Program-made: the position numbers and the translations under genes
Notes under the pieces: generated by a model
The model's input: only the letters and a program-made list of their open reading frames with translations
Told to the model about the DNA's origin: nothing
Databases searched by the model: none
In this document: one piece after another, positions 31,300 through 43,312 of the stretch
How positions within the stretch are numbered: the stretch's first letter is position 1
How the letters are laid out: the number at the start of each line of letters is the position of its first letter
Assembly (NCBI RefSeq): GCF_964199755.1
Contig: NC_133896.1
Coordinates: 63,467,142-63,531,141, forward strand
Length of the DNA: 64,000 bases
Reading direction: 5' to 3'
Origin: Larus michahellis
Taxonomy: Eukaryota > Chordata > Aves > Charadriiformes > Laridae

Positions 31300-31743
31300 G
31301 ATGGGAGTCCAGAGGAGGGCCACCAGAGGGCTGGAGCACCTCTCCTGTGAAGACAGGCTGAGAGAGTTGGGGTTCTTCAGCCTGGAGAAGAGAAGGGTCT
31401 GGGGAGACCTTATAGCAGCCTTCCAGTGCCTAAAGGGGGCCTACAGGAAGGGTGGGGAGGGACTCTTTATCAGGGAGTGGAGCAATGGACAAGGGGTAAT
31501 GGTTTTAAACTGAAAGAGGGGAGATTGAGATTAGATATTAGGAAGAAATTCTTTACTGTGAGGGTGGTGAGGCACTGGAACAGGTTGCCCAGAAAAGCTG
31601 TGGATGCCCCATCCCTGGGAGTGTTCAAGGCTAGGCTGGATGGGGCTTTGAGCAATCTCATCTAGTAGGAGGTGTCCCTGCCCATGGCAAGGGGTTGGAA
31701 CTAGATGATCTTTAAAGTCCCTTCCAACCTGAGCCATTCTAGG
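31300..31743 (+). mobile_element. CR1 LINE, 5'-truncated 3' end
   Basis: A second CR1 tail. It begins within ORF2 ([20 protein letters not shown], then [13 protein letters not shown]) and continues after a frame change with [18 protein letters not shown] and a form of [15 protein letters not shown]. It ends with GGAACTAGATGATCTTTAAAG, CCCTTCCAACC and CCATTCTAGGATG. The text differs enough from the copy at 19.3 kb to belong to another CR1 subfamily. It is truncated and frameshifted, hence dead. Confidence 0.93.
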
Positions 31744-32971
31744 ATGTCTGGTTTAATTTTAGAAGACATCAAGTTCTCAGCGACAAAGCTGTTCGAAGTA
31801 CAATCACCATCTGTCCAAAGCTGCCGCAGTAATTCTACTGAAGAGGTTCAGAACTGGTCTTTGCCTCCACCAAAACAAGCAACTGAGCAACTTTACCCCC
31901 TTACAGCCGGAAATACAGCATCAGGCAGCAGCAACCTTTCTACTCAGGCAATTCCCTCCCCTACCTAGTACATGGCTCCATACCGTTCTCCTGAAGAGGA
32001 ATGCAAGGGTCCAGACCACTTCCCCTGGCTACACACACGTCCCAGGAAATAAGTACTCCTCAGAGGGCCCATCACAGGGCCCTTTGTGTACTGTCTGTAT
32101 ACTTCAGAACCAGAGAGGTCACAACCCATAGACAACACATTGAACACTGGAATGCTGTAAGTACATTAAAGTTCATCAGAAGTTGTAAGTTACTAAAAGG
32201 ATTTTAAGTTATGAGAGAAACTTACCACTACAGTACAGAGCAGATTTTACTAACTTCTATAGCATTTTGTTGCCAGTGCTAAGAACTCAGGTGCTTCTCC
32301 CGCAACACTGCGGACCTCCTAAAAATCAGCTTCTCAACGCTTAGAAAACCAGGTAACACTCAGTAAGGATACCGACCTAGAATTCCACAGCTCACCAGAA
32401 ACACCTTTCATACAATCAGCATCTCTTCAATTAATAACCTTGGTGAAGTACAGTTGTCGAGCTGTTACAAATTTATGTAGATCTATTGATTTCAGTGATC
32501 AGACAAATCCCTTCAAATACATTTAACACTTAAATTTGAACAAGCTTGGTTTAGAAGTGTCAGTAGGCTAGTACTGCTCCCTACTTCAGAATGCCCCTGT
32601 ATGAAAAATCAAGCGCACACCAAGCTCACTGTGCAAATACTTTCTGCTCCAGTCACTCTACATTTTTAATAGCTCTCCTCTGCTACCTCAAGGATGTTCC
32701 TCTAAGCTTACAAGGTCTGGAAGTTAAGATACACCATTTCAGGGCACACACAAGCAAGATGCACATGTGGCCAGGCAGAGGAGCATAGCTGCATTCTGTA
32801 CTTTCTGTCCCCTGACAGGTAAGAATGGTAAATATATAAAACCATTAATAATAGCAACACTGAAACAGCCTAGTGATAAAACCCACCTACTGAATACCAG
32901 TAAAACTGTTCATCAACTTATGAAGTACTTCATACATGTCCTCCAGGCAATCAAAATAAATTCAAAATCCT
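31744..32971. other. Intergenic sequence downstream of MRPS33
   Basis: AT-rich sequence between the second CR1 tail and the likely MRPS33 3' end. I see no gene or recognisable repeat in it. Confidence 0.6.
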
Positions 32972-33005
32972 TTTATTACACTAAATTTGAATATTGTGTT
33001 TTAAT
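32972..33005 (-). terminator. Candidate polyadenylation signals for MRPS33
   Basis: The minus strand has ATTAAA at 33005-33000 and AATAAA at 32977-32972, the first such hexamers I find downstream of the stop codon. They would give a 3' UTR of about 0.7 kb. No transcript evidence is available, so this is a weak call. Confidence 0.3.
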
Positions 33006-33665
33006 TAGTAGAGGGGTCTCAAACTGGAGAACAGTTTGAGCCTTCATATTTCAGCCTCTTCTGTTGCAGTATCTTAATATTCCAGGTACAATAAGGGTGC
33101 TGTGGCCAGGCAACGGACCATCAAATATTGTCCAGTGCAAAATGCAGAACAATAGATCTTAACAGCACCTTAAGAAACCCTAAACTTTACCACTAAGGGT
33201 ACCTGAAGTGAAACTCATTATAATAGGCAAGATGACAAGCAGCAGTAGAAGCAGGAAACCTAATTTTTTTGTGGCCACATGCAGAACAGGGGTGATCTTA
33301 ATCTAAGAAAGTAGAACAGACAATGAAAACCAAACAATTTTCCAGGTCCAGAAGAACTGAAACAACTACAGGTGTTTGCAAGAAAAAACACTGAGCACTT
33401 ATTTTTTTACTATTGTTTTTACTCCTTGGGTAAGAGAGGGCTCTGAAACTAATGTGGTACAACAAACAATACATAGGAATTAAAAAACAATAAAACCACA
33501 GAGACCCAAGTGCACTCCCAAGGTGGACTCCAGTATTTCACAGTGTGTTTCTTGTGCCCCACACGCAGCTCACACACCAAGCCCTCTCCAGCCAGGAACA
33601 GAAATTCTGGGTTACAGCTGTTCACCAGCATTTCTGGAGTAGCTCGTTATATTGTCCAAGCAGCA

Positions 33666-33771
33666 CTATTTCTTCTTGAGAGCTCTCTTTCCTTCCCCCT
33701 TCTTTGGTTTTTCCTTCCCACGGAGCTTTTTCAATCGCCTCATCTCTTCCTTAAAGTCCTGATGCTCATCC
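33666..33771 (-). CDS. MRPS33: MRPS33 last coding exon (mitoribosomal protein mS33)
   Basis: This exon carries the C-terminal 35 residues of mitochondrial small-subunit protein mS33. Its first base completes the split Arg codon (AG|G), then reads [24 protein letters not shown] and a Lys-rich end before the TAA stop. It is preceded by an excellent polypyrimidine tract and acceptor (CTTTCCTCCCCCATCTAG). Joined to the upstream coding exon the frame gives 321 nt, that is 106 codons plus stop, the same length as human MRPS33. The basic tail fits rRNA contact in the mitoribosome small subunit. The protein is nuclear-encoded and acts in the mitochondrial matrix. There is no truncation or frameshift. 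Confidence 0.96.
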
Positions 33772-35496
33772 CTAGATGGGGGAGGAAAGAAAAAAAGTTT
33801 ACTCTTTCTTGGAACACCTGGATGTGAAACATTCTTTGAACTGTATAATGAAAAAACTCTCAAAACATTTTTTTTAACAGCAAAGTCCACATGGAAATGT
33901 ATTCAGTGTTACTGCTAGCAGTAATTTTGGACTGAATATGAAAGGTTTCCTCTGGTACTTTCAAAACTAACGTGGTTGCCCTTTTCAGCAACAAATGGTG
34001 TGTGGATATATATTATTTCCATTGCATTTATTGATCCACTGTGTTTAAATTAGCAATAAAATATTAAAAAATCAGCAAGAGACAAATATGAGAATTTCCC
34101 CCTTCTCATCTAGCTCAGCAGTCTAGCAATAGCACATTGTGTTTCTGTGCTAGATACTAAGTTCAGGTCATTAGCTTCTAAGAAAACAGGGGCATGCTGA
34201 GCAGTAATTACTGTACACAACACTACTCTCAGGTGACTTCAAGAATGAGTTATGAAGAAAGCATCAGCTACTTGTAGAATCTTAATAGGAGAATAAAACA
34301 GGAAGGAGGATAAAGGGGCTGGCAGAGATAATGAATCCTCAATAGTGTTCTAATAAATTTTCTTTAATCTCTGTCCCTGTATTTTTCAGCGTGAAAGTAT
34401 TCTTCAAAAGTCACAACTGCATCTTAAGTGGCCTAAGATTACTGCACTGCTATTTTTAAGTACAACTCTTTTAGAAGAGAAACAAAGAGCTTGCAAGTTA
34501 TTATCAGGTCCTTTTACTCTACAACTCTTCATTACCTATTTCTGACAGCAAACCTGATCCCCTACAAGCTCTCTATACACAGAGCGGCTAGAGAAGAAAC
34601 TTGAGATTAGAAGGGGAAGGAGAAGCACAAAGAACATTATCCTGTCATTGAGGCTTTCTGTGTCAACAGACAGCTATTCTAAAAACTGTTTGCATGCCCA
34701 CCTACACCAAGAGCATCCTGGATGCAATCCTTGATGGCTAGTATCGTGATACTAGCAACAGAAATTAATCTGTTTTAACTTTACAAGGTTAGCAGCCTCA
34801 CTTTAAAGGGATTTCTTTAGTGTTACCTGACTGAAGTCAAAGGATTGCATTTGACTCTTGCTGATGTTCTTCAGCAGTGCAGTTTTTCCTACTCAAGACT
34901 GTGGAAATTACTTTAGAAAGCAGACAACTGATTTGGATGAAGCTGGAATCAACAAGGCTATTTAAACCGCATCTGAATTTAATTTAACTTAACTTATTTT
35001 AAGGATAAAAAGCCTCTCCAGCCTAACGTAGACTTTCCTTCTCTTCTAAATTTCACTTATTAGCTGTTGAATGATTGAGGAATATATGGTAAGATTGTCT
35101 CAGTGCAATTTTTGTGTTAAGGTAACATCATCTTTTTGTAGCACATTTGTTTGCCGTATTCAGATCTACAGACCCGAGTCTTGTCTATGAAAAGCTCTCA
35201 TCCCTTCCCCACAACACCAAAGCAAGAACTATTTCTTAAGTAACTGGTTGCCCATAACTACACCTAAAGTCTTTCTCACAAAAGCTATGTTAAAAGTTAC
35301 TTAGACAGTAGCCACGTATTTTACTCTCCTTGCCCTCAGTGCAACAATCAAGTGCATTATTTCCATGGACACCATATTCTGAACTAAACCTCCTCCTATG
35401 TTCCTCTTTTCCTTGAGGAAAAAAACTGTAACAAAACTCACACCTACCCCCTTCCCATCCCCAGTTCTGCTCCCACCCTCTAAGCGCGGCGATTAC

Positions 35497-35711
35497 CTGT
35501 AGAGACCAAAGTAACGGAGTTTCTTCATGAGAGCATAGTAGGTGTTGTGAGGAGGATACCAGCTGTAGACCTCCTTCTGCTTGGCCAAAGGCTGCTCACT
35601 GAATAACTTCACTACTTTCATAGATTTTGAGTCAGTTGGCCTGACAACTTCTCCAAATATCTGAGCACTCAGCCGGGCCATTCGAAGGGCATAACTGGAA
35701 ACATTGGACAT
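35497..35711 (-). CDS. MRPS33: MRPS33 first coding exon (mitoribosomal protein mS33)
   Basis: The exon encodes the first 71 codons and two bases of the next: [19 protein letters not shown] at the start, then [27 protein letters not shown] and [12 protein letters not shown]. These are the conserved blocks of mS33. The ATG at 35711 begins the conserved N-terminus. The exon itself starts at 35752 after a strong acceptor (TTTCCTTTTGCAG), so 41 nt of 5' UTR lie in the same exon and at least one non-coding exon must lie upstream. The donor is CAG|GTAATC at 35497/35496. An in-frame open stretch upstream of the Met is intron and 5' UTR read-through, not protein. The 1,725-nt intron to the last exon (33772-35496) holds no other gene. 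Confidence 0.96.
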
Positions 35712-35752
35712 CTCCCAAGGAAGAGTGGGCACACATAGACAGATGCACTTTC

Positions 35753-37919
35753 CTGCAAAAGGAAACACAAAAGGCCACAACTGTAAGATGATTTAGGCAC
35801 ACAAAACAACTCATCACAGACTGATCATACATTTTAAGTCATGCATTCCTTGCGTGAAATCAGTCTAATTCTCAGTACATAATCCTGAATATAAAGAATG
35901 TCTACACTAATTCAGGTAGAATTAACAGCCTAACCAGGACACTAAAGACAGCTATACAGACTATAGAAGTACCTATCACAATTTACCATGGCCAGTTTAT
36001 TAGCAGATCCCACTCGGCTTGCTTAAGGCTACCTTTAAACTCCAGTCACAGGAAAAAAATCACAATGTGAACTCTGCCAAAAGCGGTGCCTGCTGCAAAG
36101 CCTCTGACTTCTATACAAGAAGGCAAGACACCACTTAAATGTACTGAGCAAGCAACCTGGAGTTTTTCCCTCATTAAAATTTCTCACCCTATTTAAAACC
36201 ACTGTACGAACACTGTTACAGTACATCTAGCAAAAATGGACTATTAACTGTAAAAATAAATAAAACAAATCATGTTTCTCTAGATGAAGCACACAGGTCT
36301 TTCTCATCACAACTCCCTTCCCTTGATCATTTCCATAGTCTTTCCCCCCCCCCTTTTTTTTTTTTCAGTCTGTTATGATTTTTTTTATTTTGAGAGGAAA
36401 GAAATCATCTCCTCATGCTAGATTCTTTTTTTCAAGAAAGCCCCACATCAGCAGCTTCCCATTCTCTTTCAGTCATCTCCCATCTAAAGACACCTCTGCA
36501 ACAAAAACGCTCCAAGGACAAAACCATTGTTATTAGGCTACCAGAGATAACATTCACACCCTTAAAGGAACATGCACAAGGGTTTTCTCTCAGCTTTCCT
36601 ACTCCTCCCCATTTCTCCTCTTCTTTGCATCTTTACTCTTTCTTTGCAGAATGGGATGTAATAGACAAGAGTCCCATAATCCTGTATTTGAAGCTGTATG
36701 TTGCCTGTACTGTGCCTTTTTGAATAAGTGATGACATAAGTCTCCAGAGACTTCACGTTCAAGTGAACGACACTTATGCTAAAGTTTTAAATTCTTGTTT
36801 TAGTAAGTATTGCACAGCTGATTCCAGAAGATGAGCATAAAAAATTATTCTTGTCCCTGCTGTATGCTCTTTAATCAGTGGCAGAGGGCTAAATTCATTT
36901 TAGTAGATAACAGGGAGCCTGTTGCTTAATAACACCAGTCTGAAGTATTCATAACCTCACTTACATATGTCTGCCCACTGGAGGACCTGATGTACAACCA
37001 TCTACTCTGATTTACTCCTGTTAGCAAAGCATTAGAAAGGAAACAGGAAAAAATACTCAAGCATGAAAAACATACAAGTAATCTGAATCAAAGAGAAGAA
37101 TGGAAGGAGTAACAGAAGGGAAGGCAAAGTGTCAGAGACCTCAAGTTAAGGCAGCAGGCCTAGTGTGAGAAGATAGAAGCTCTTAAATGACTGCAGGGCA
37201 GCACTTCAACTTGAGCATCTATTACATGGGGGAACAATCACTAAGTTTTGCTAAATTATCCACTTCAGAACAGCCAGTCCTAATTCCTATATTCAGAGAT
37301 AAAGCAACAAGTTATCCCCAAAACTCTTCATCACATCATCACTCTGAAAAATATCACCAGATTCAACTCAAATACAAAGCCTGCTTAAACTCTTCCAAAT
37401 GCAGCCTTGAAATGAAGATACCTCTAGCTCCTGAACAACACAAACCAGTCTGAGGGACCTGGTTTTCACTTCAGAATCACTAGAGGAATCTAAATAGCCC
37501 AAGCACCTTCGGCTGGAAACCTCCATTAATCCTTGCCAGTCAAAAAACATTTGAGAGATGAGAAGGGCAAACCCTACAAACACCAAGTGCCAGAGCTATC
37601 CAAAGCCTGCTTTAGGGCAACCTCTGATTCTACCAGATGCTACCAGAACAATTTTGTTCTTGCCACTTAACAGCGATGATATTTTCAGGATCACCTACTG
37701 GTAATTAACACACCTAAGCCCAAAGCAAAACCACCACGCTGAGCTGCTTCTTCACCTGCTCCACACTCCTTACTGCTACTCAAAGCCTTGCTTCCCCAGC
37801 CCAGGATGAGTTTTCTTCTTTCCGATGCGCTAGCCTGCTTCAGACCGCTTCCTTCTTATTTAACACATGCCAGGAGACCTGTTTCCAGAATTACTTTTGA
37901 TTTTTCCATGACCACACGG
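35753..37919 (-). other. MRPS33: MRPS33 5' intron
   Basis: Sequence between the acceptor of the first coding exon and the CpG island. It contains a C10-T12 homopolymer pair (36344-36365) and no exon-like segment. Its upper boundary depends on which exon-1 donor is used. Confidence 0.6.
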
Positions 37920-38590
37920 GGAAGAGAAGGCTGCCCCGGGCCACCGAAACCAGGCAGAGCCCAGCACAACCTTGTCCCCTCCAGCTCCGCCGCCTTGCTT
38001 CCCTCCAGGAGGGCGAGCAGGGAAACCCACCCGCGGGCTCCAACCGCGTCTCAGGGTAACCGCCGCCAGCGGCTCCCCGCCCGGCAGCCCCAGCAGGGCC
38101 CGGGGTCCCGCCGCAGGGCCCGGGAGGCGGCGTGGCCTCGGCCGAGCCCCCCGGGGCGAAGGCCTGGAGCCCACCTCCCCCCTCTCCGCGCACACTCCCA
38201 GGCCCCGCTCCCCCTTTTCTCCCGACAAGGACGGCGAGAGCCGGCAGCCATGGCCGCCCCCACCGCTCACCCCTCCGCCCTGCCGTCCGCCGCGGCGCAT
38301 GCGCGGTGCCTGCCCCGTCGCGTCGCGTCGGCTGACGCGAGGCGGGAAGGGGCGGCCGTTGGGGAGCGGCCGTTGGCGCTGTACCTCAGCGGAGCGGCCG
38401 CTCCTTCCCCGCATCGGGCGCCATTTTGTGGGGGCGCTCGGTGGCGATGCGGGTCCCCTGCCCGCGCCTGCGGGGTCACTCACCCTCGCGTCCCCAAGCT
38501 TGGTCCTGGCTGGGGGACAAGGAGAGCGGCGGGAAAGCCCTGAGGCCTGGCCTTCTAGCACTTCCACACCACCACCTCCTCCCAAGCCCG
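37920..38590 (-). promoter_or_regulatory. MRPS33: CpG island, promoter and probable non-coding exon 1 of MRPS33
   Basis: This is the only CpG-dense stretch upstream of the MRPS33 coding exons. It holds a perfect NRF1 core GCGCATGCGC (38295-38304), a YY1-like CACAAAATGGCGC on the minus strand (38418-38430), two CCGTTGG direct repeats (38356-38376) and a 14-bp palindrome with a NotI site (38391-38404). Two minus-strand donors could end an untranslated first exon: GAGG|GTGAGT (exon end 38484) or AGGG|GTGAGC (exon end about 38271). The YY1 orientation suits initiation near 38,430 and favours the second, but this is inference. The long overlapping open frames are GC-rich shadows. Confidence 0.75.
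38295..38304. promoter_or_regulatory. NRF1 binding site
   Basis: GCGCATGCGC is the palindromic NRF1 core. NRF1 is known to drive nuclear genes for mitochondrial proteins, which fits the MRPS33 assignment. Actual binding is not shown by sequence. Confidence 0.7.
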
Positions 38591-40437
38591 CTTTATGCGG
38601 GCCTTCTCAGTGCTCGATTTATCCTAATTTTTAATCAGCACCAGGAGGTGCTAAATCAGGCCCTGTGCAAACATCTGAGTAAATGACACTCAGGTGATTA
38701 CATGTATAAGGCAAACGTGTAATGCCATCAAAGAATGAAAGTGTGTTTGGCTGGCTGGGTCTGTTTTCTAGAAGAGCATGTATTAACTAGCATCAAATAC
38801 GTTGTTAGTCCTTCCTTGATTAATTTTCTGTTGCCTTTTCCATGCTTGCCCTGGGCAGATCAGCCTTGTGGCCTGGGCACCCTTGACAGCTTTCCTGCCC
38901 TTTTTGAATGTTGGCACGATCTGTAATTTCATTCATATTCCAAGATTTATTAAAATTAACATTCCTGAGATTTCTTTTGCCAATTCTTCGAGGATTGTTA
39001 CGCAAAAGTTGCCTAGATACCCTAATTTTAAAATACTTGTTCTGTTCTAGTAGATGTTGTTTGCCATCTTCGTTACTCACTAATAGACTGAAAAGTGCTT
39101 CTTTTTTTAGCTAGACAATAAAGTCCCTTTTCCTTAATCTTTCTAAGGAGGGAATAGAAGTTTTTACCATTTCTGTCACTTTTGTGCTATTTTACCATCT
39201 CTATATAGTCATACATGTCAGCATTGTTGCACTCCTCACTTTACTGTCTGGAGTTACATCACTCATGCTTTTTCTTTAGTCTTCATTTTTTTTTTATACT
39301 CCAGAACATTTTTCCTATATTTTTGCCTTTACACATTATTCTATATTATGTTTTTAACTTCTGAGTGTTGCCTTCATCCTGCTGCTGAGCCAAAATTGTC
39401 CTTCAGCCAAAATTGGCCATTTTGTTAATTATGCAATCATGACTTCTAGACTACGGAGTAAGATGATAAGAATTCTCATTTACATTTCTATCTCTATTTT
39501 TGAATCTTTTTTTTCTCATCATCTCATCTTGATGGAGATAGTCTTTCTGAAGCGTCTGTGTGTGTGTAGGAGAATGTTTCCCTGGCTAGGACTGTCCTTT
39601 TCGCTTATTATAATCAAATTGTGATTGCTGGCTCCTAAGAAACCACCGATTTTTTTGTCCCATGATTAAATCAATTAAACATTATGAGCTCCAAAATAAC
39701 GTATTCCATATAGACTGGAATTACTTCTGTAACAGAAAATAAGTTTTATAAACTCTAATGAGATATGGCTGCTGGCTGTTTGGGGCTTTTTCCTCATACA
39801 CCTCCAAACTGAGCACACTTTTTGCACATTGGAGGAATAAGTCGTTAGATTCTCTGTAGCTGTCTCCGTTCCACGCCTCCTCAATGGGGTTAATTGGGAC
39901 AAGTTACTGCCTCTGCATCTCTAAAATAATGATGTTGGTTTATCTTGTGCTGTTAACTTCTCAGATCTTCAAAATTCTTTATTTGTTTAAAAGGATTGTG
40001 GCAAAATATTTTAATATTCCAATTTGGTAAATCATCTTTCCTGTTTCAGTAACTATGTCAGTTTGATCTCATTTCTTCTCATCAATGACAATATCCAGTT
40101 TTTCTTCCATGTTACACAACCTCAGAGAAGTGGCATATAGACCATTGAAAAACATTGAAAAAACTCTTTTCCCTCAAACTATTGGTTTCCCTAAAAATGG
40201 ACCAAAGAGCGCGGTTCTGGTTCCGTTTCTATGTTCCAGCAACATTATCAGCCTGGTGTTTGATTGTCTGAAGTTACTCTGCTGGGTTTCAGAGTAGAGA
40301 CTTTAGTGGATTAGGCTGATGTGAGAATTATGAGTGTTCCTGGTCACGGCAGAAGGCAAACTGACTTTCTTATTGAGAGTTACACGTCACAGCTCTGGAT
40401 CACTAGGAAGGAGTCGGAATACCATGGTTTTTCTCTT

Positions 40438-40500
40438 CAGAGACACAGACATTGCTGCCTGCAATGCTATACATTGCAGGAACACAAATGTATAACTCTG
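40438..40500 (+). other. Imperfect hairpin, 9-bp perfect core stem
   Basis: CCTGCAATG (40458-40466) pairs perfectly with CATTGCAGG (40472-40480) around a 5-nt loop CTATA. Outer segments ACATT/AATGT (40449-40453 and 40487-40491) and CAGAG/CTCTG (40438-40442 and 40496-40500) can extend it with internal loops, to about 63 nt. Whether it is transcribed or processed is unknown. Confidence 0.45.
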
Positions 40501-43064
40501 TGCTCGTGAGGAGCTCCAGCTTTTTTGGTGTGATGGAAGCACACACATACAATCAGGTCAGTATTAGTTCATTTCTTCTGCTTTTTTCTTCTACAACCAA
40601 TTGTTCCTTCTGTCAGCCATGCAATAACATGCAAATATTAAATCTGAGACCAGGAATAAAGGAAAAATGTGCACTCACAAGAGCATGTTTTCGTTACTAT
40701 ATCACTATTATTACTGTGGTTATGAGAAGAATTACTCGCAAAGTTCCCAGCCAGGGTTAGTGTGTTAGCTAGTAAGGCAGCGTGCAGGCACTCAGGAAGG
40801 AATATCAAGGTCACAACAGTCAACAAAGTGACAACTCAACCCATCTACAAATTTGCAGAGGTGGAGCCATGGTCTGCTTTGCAACCCATGTAGCCATAAC
40901 TGGTCTTCAGCACCTCTTCTGAGGGACTGGTTCTCCCTAGGTTCTGCTGGGGAGTTTAAGCTCACTGGGTGATGCTTTTCATCTTTTCATGGTGGAGGAC
41001 TTTGTCCAAGTCACTCTCCCTGAGATATTGCACATGATGAGAACAAGTTAAGACAGACCAGTCAGGTTGCTTAGCAGTGCTGTAACGTGCATCCCTGGGA
41101 ACAATTACCATCGTCGCTATACAGGTGGCTGCAGTCCTGGTTTAGTTGCTAGTGCTTGACATTCAGGTTGACGTCCAAGCTCTTCATTACTGCACCTCTA
41201 GTCACAGAAGGTGTTTCTTTGCTGAATTTTTTAGTTATCACTGTGGGGAGGTGGCAGGAGTGGAAGACATTTATGTCCCACTCCTTCATCCCCGTGAACC
41301 TCATCCACTGTCACGGTAGTGCAGAATGATGGGGTGGTTGTGGAGATGGGATGCACAAGAGCCAGACGTGCGTTTCCTGGAGCTGGTGGCATACAAACTG
41401 CTATGCAAAGCCACCTCTCTAAACAGACCAATGTAATGCTGTTTATGTAGTGCTGTAAGTGTGCATAGAGTCTTTTGGACACATAAAGTGAACATCCCTA
41501 CTCTGAGGTTTTTACAGTCCAAATTAGACTTGACACGCTAGGGGATGATAATAACAGGGAATGGAAGGAAGCAGCAGAGGCTGACAGCTGGAACGGGCTT
41601 GTGATGAGCTGAATTCTACGGACATGTTGTTAGATCCTCCTGAGCTTTTTGTTGTAAATAAAGCAAAGTGGTTGGACTCATCAGCAATTATTTAGAAGAA
41701 AATCAGTAGCAGATGGGTGAGTGAAAAAGGTAAAACCCTAGAAAGGAGTAAGAGGAGAGTGAGTTGATGTGGGCCTCAGAGATAACATGGGCATTCTTTG
41801 CATGGGGACTGTTGTGAAGGAAAGAAATCAAGGGAGTGAAGAAACATGCATAGGGCACATGCAGAGAGGGAAAAAAATAGTGTGTGTGGGGAAGAGACTT
41901 CATGATAAAGTACAGGGAAGACCTTTTTACGACGAGTTGGCAGGATTTTATCTGGAATTATTTTATATGATCAATAGTGATCTGGAATTACTTATCTGGT
42001 TAATTCCTCCTATGTATGCATTTTAGTTTTAACAAAAAGCAACACTGTGACTTTGTCCTGAGAAGACTAAGGTATATCCAAAAAGAAAAAAAATATGAGG
42101 ATGCCAGTTTGCTTATTGGTGCTTGTTTATTGACACTTATGAGGAAAGAAGACTCTGAACTTGTTTCATTTGATCTTGGAAACGAGGCATTTGAGTAGTT
42201 CCTGTATGACACAGTAATCAACTTCACTCTAAGTCTTACGCTTAGAACTATCATCTCATGCTGTAAGACGATCTCTAACATTTTCTTGTTATAAATATTG
42301 ACACAAGGGAACAAAATCATCTGAGTCAAGTAGAAGGACCCTCTAAGCATTTGGTAAAACTGCATTGGCTACATCTGTGTTTAGAACACATTTGTTATTA
42401 ATTTTTTATATGATCATGATTAATTGGTGAACTTCAATTGTATTTTGTTGCGCAGCGATTCACACTGAGCCATGGAGACATCTAGCAATGCAAATCCCTC
42501 TGGAGAGAATGTGGTGTGTTAAAAGACTGACAGACCTTGGGTGGGCATTTGAAGGATATTTTGACTTTAAAATAACTCATCAAACGAGTGCCACAGAGTG
42601 AAATCTACAAAGATGCAGCTATTAAATACTGACACTCCAGCTATCTGACACTGGAAACACTTGGGAGGGAGATGCAGCATAGAAGAAAAATAGAAATTAT
42701 TTTTCAAAGTCAGTTGGCATCTTGAGCTTATTGCTTTCCCAGAGAGCTGGGCTTTTGAGGCAGCCTTCTCACCTCCTGGGGAAAGGGAGCAAGTGCTCTT
42801 CCTCTCTCTCATGGTGCCCTTGGACTGATGCCTGAAATGGTACCAGCAGTTCTCCAGAAGAACTGTAGCACATCCATTTTTAATGGCAGACGAGCATAGA
42901 AGGGGGTGCATGAAGCTGAACGGGCAAGTGAGGGGAGGGTGCTGTAGATCGCCACACATCTACATGCTTGTCATTTAGACTGCCTAATTTATAGTTCAAC
43001 AATATGTCAGAATAAATGATCAGTGATTTCAATGAAGTACTTAAGACTGAAGAGAAGGAATATT

Positions 43065-43312
43065 TCTTAGTGGTTAGATCAAGGGAGTGGGAATGAGAAA
43101 TGTTGAATCTTGTTTTTTCATAGCTCCATTACTAACTCACTGAATGACCTTAAGAAAGTTAATTAACCTGTCTGCCATTTCATCCCTCTGTAAACTGGGG
43201 ATAATAATGTCTGCTTCAGAAATGGGTTGTGAAGAATAATTGATTCTTAGAAAATGCTCCAGCTTCCCCTAGTGAAAAAAACACACTACAGAAGTATTAT
43301 TGTTACTTTACC
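43065..43312 (+). mobile_element. MIR-type (CORE) SINE, nearly full length
   Basis: A tRNA-like head (CTTAGTGGTTAGATCA) is followed by ACTCACTGAATGACCTTAAG, AAGTTAATTAACCTGTCTG, CATCCCTCTGTAAACTGGGG, ATAATAATG and a degraded tail with TATTATTGTTA. This order is the standard MIR layout: tRNA-derived head, core with its CTG-TGACCTTGGGCAAGT motif, 'cctctgtaaaatggggataata', and an L2-like tail. It is an ancient amniote insertion. Confidence 0.8.

Noticed and set aside
37788-38634. Open frames of up to 251 codons in the MRPS33 CpG island
   Set aside because: Same GC-rich shadow effect on both strands; no domain, no conserved motif, no splice logic.
42567-42959. 130-codon minus-strand frame
   Set aside because: No homology or composition that supports coding.
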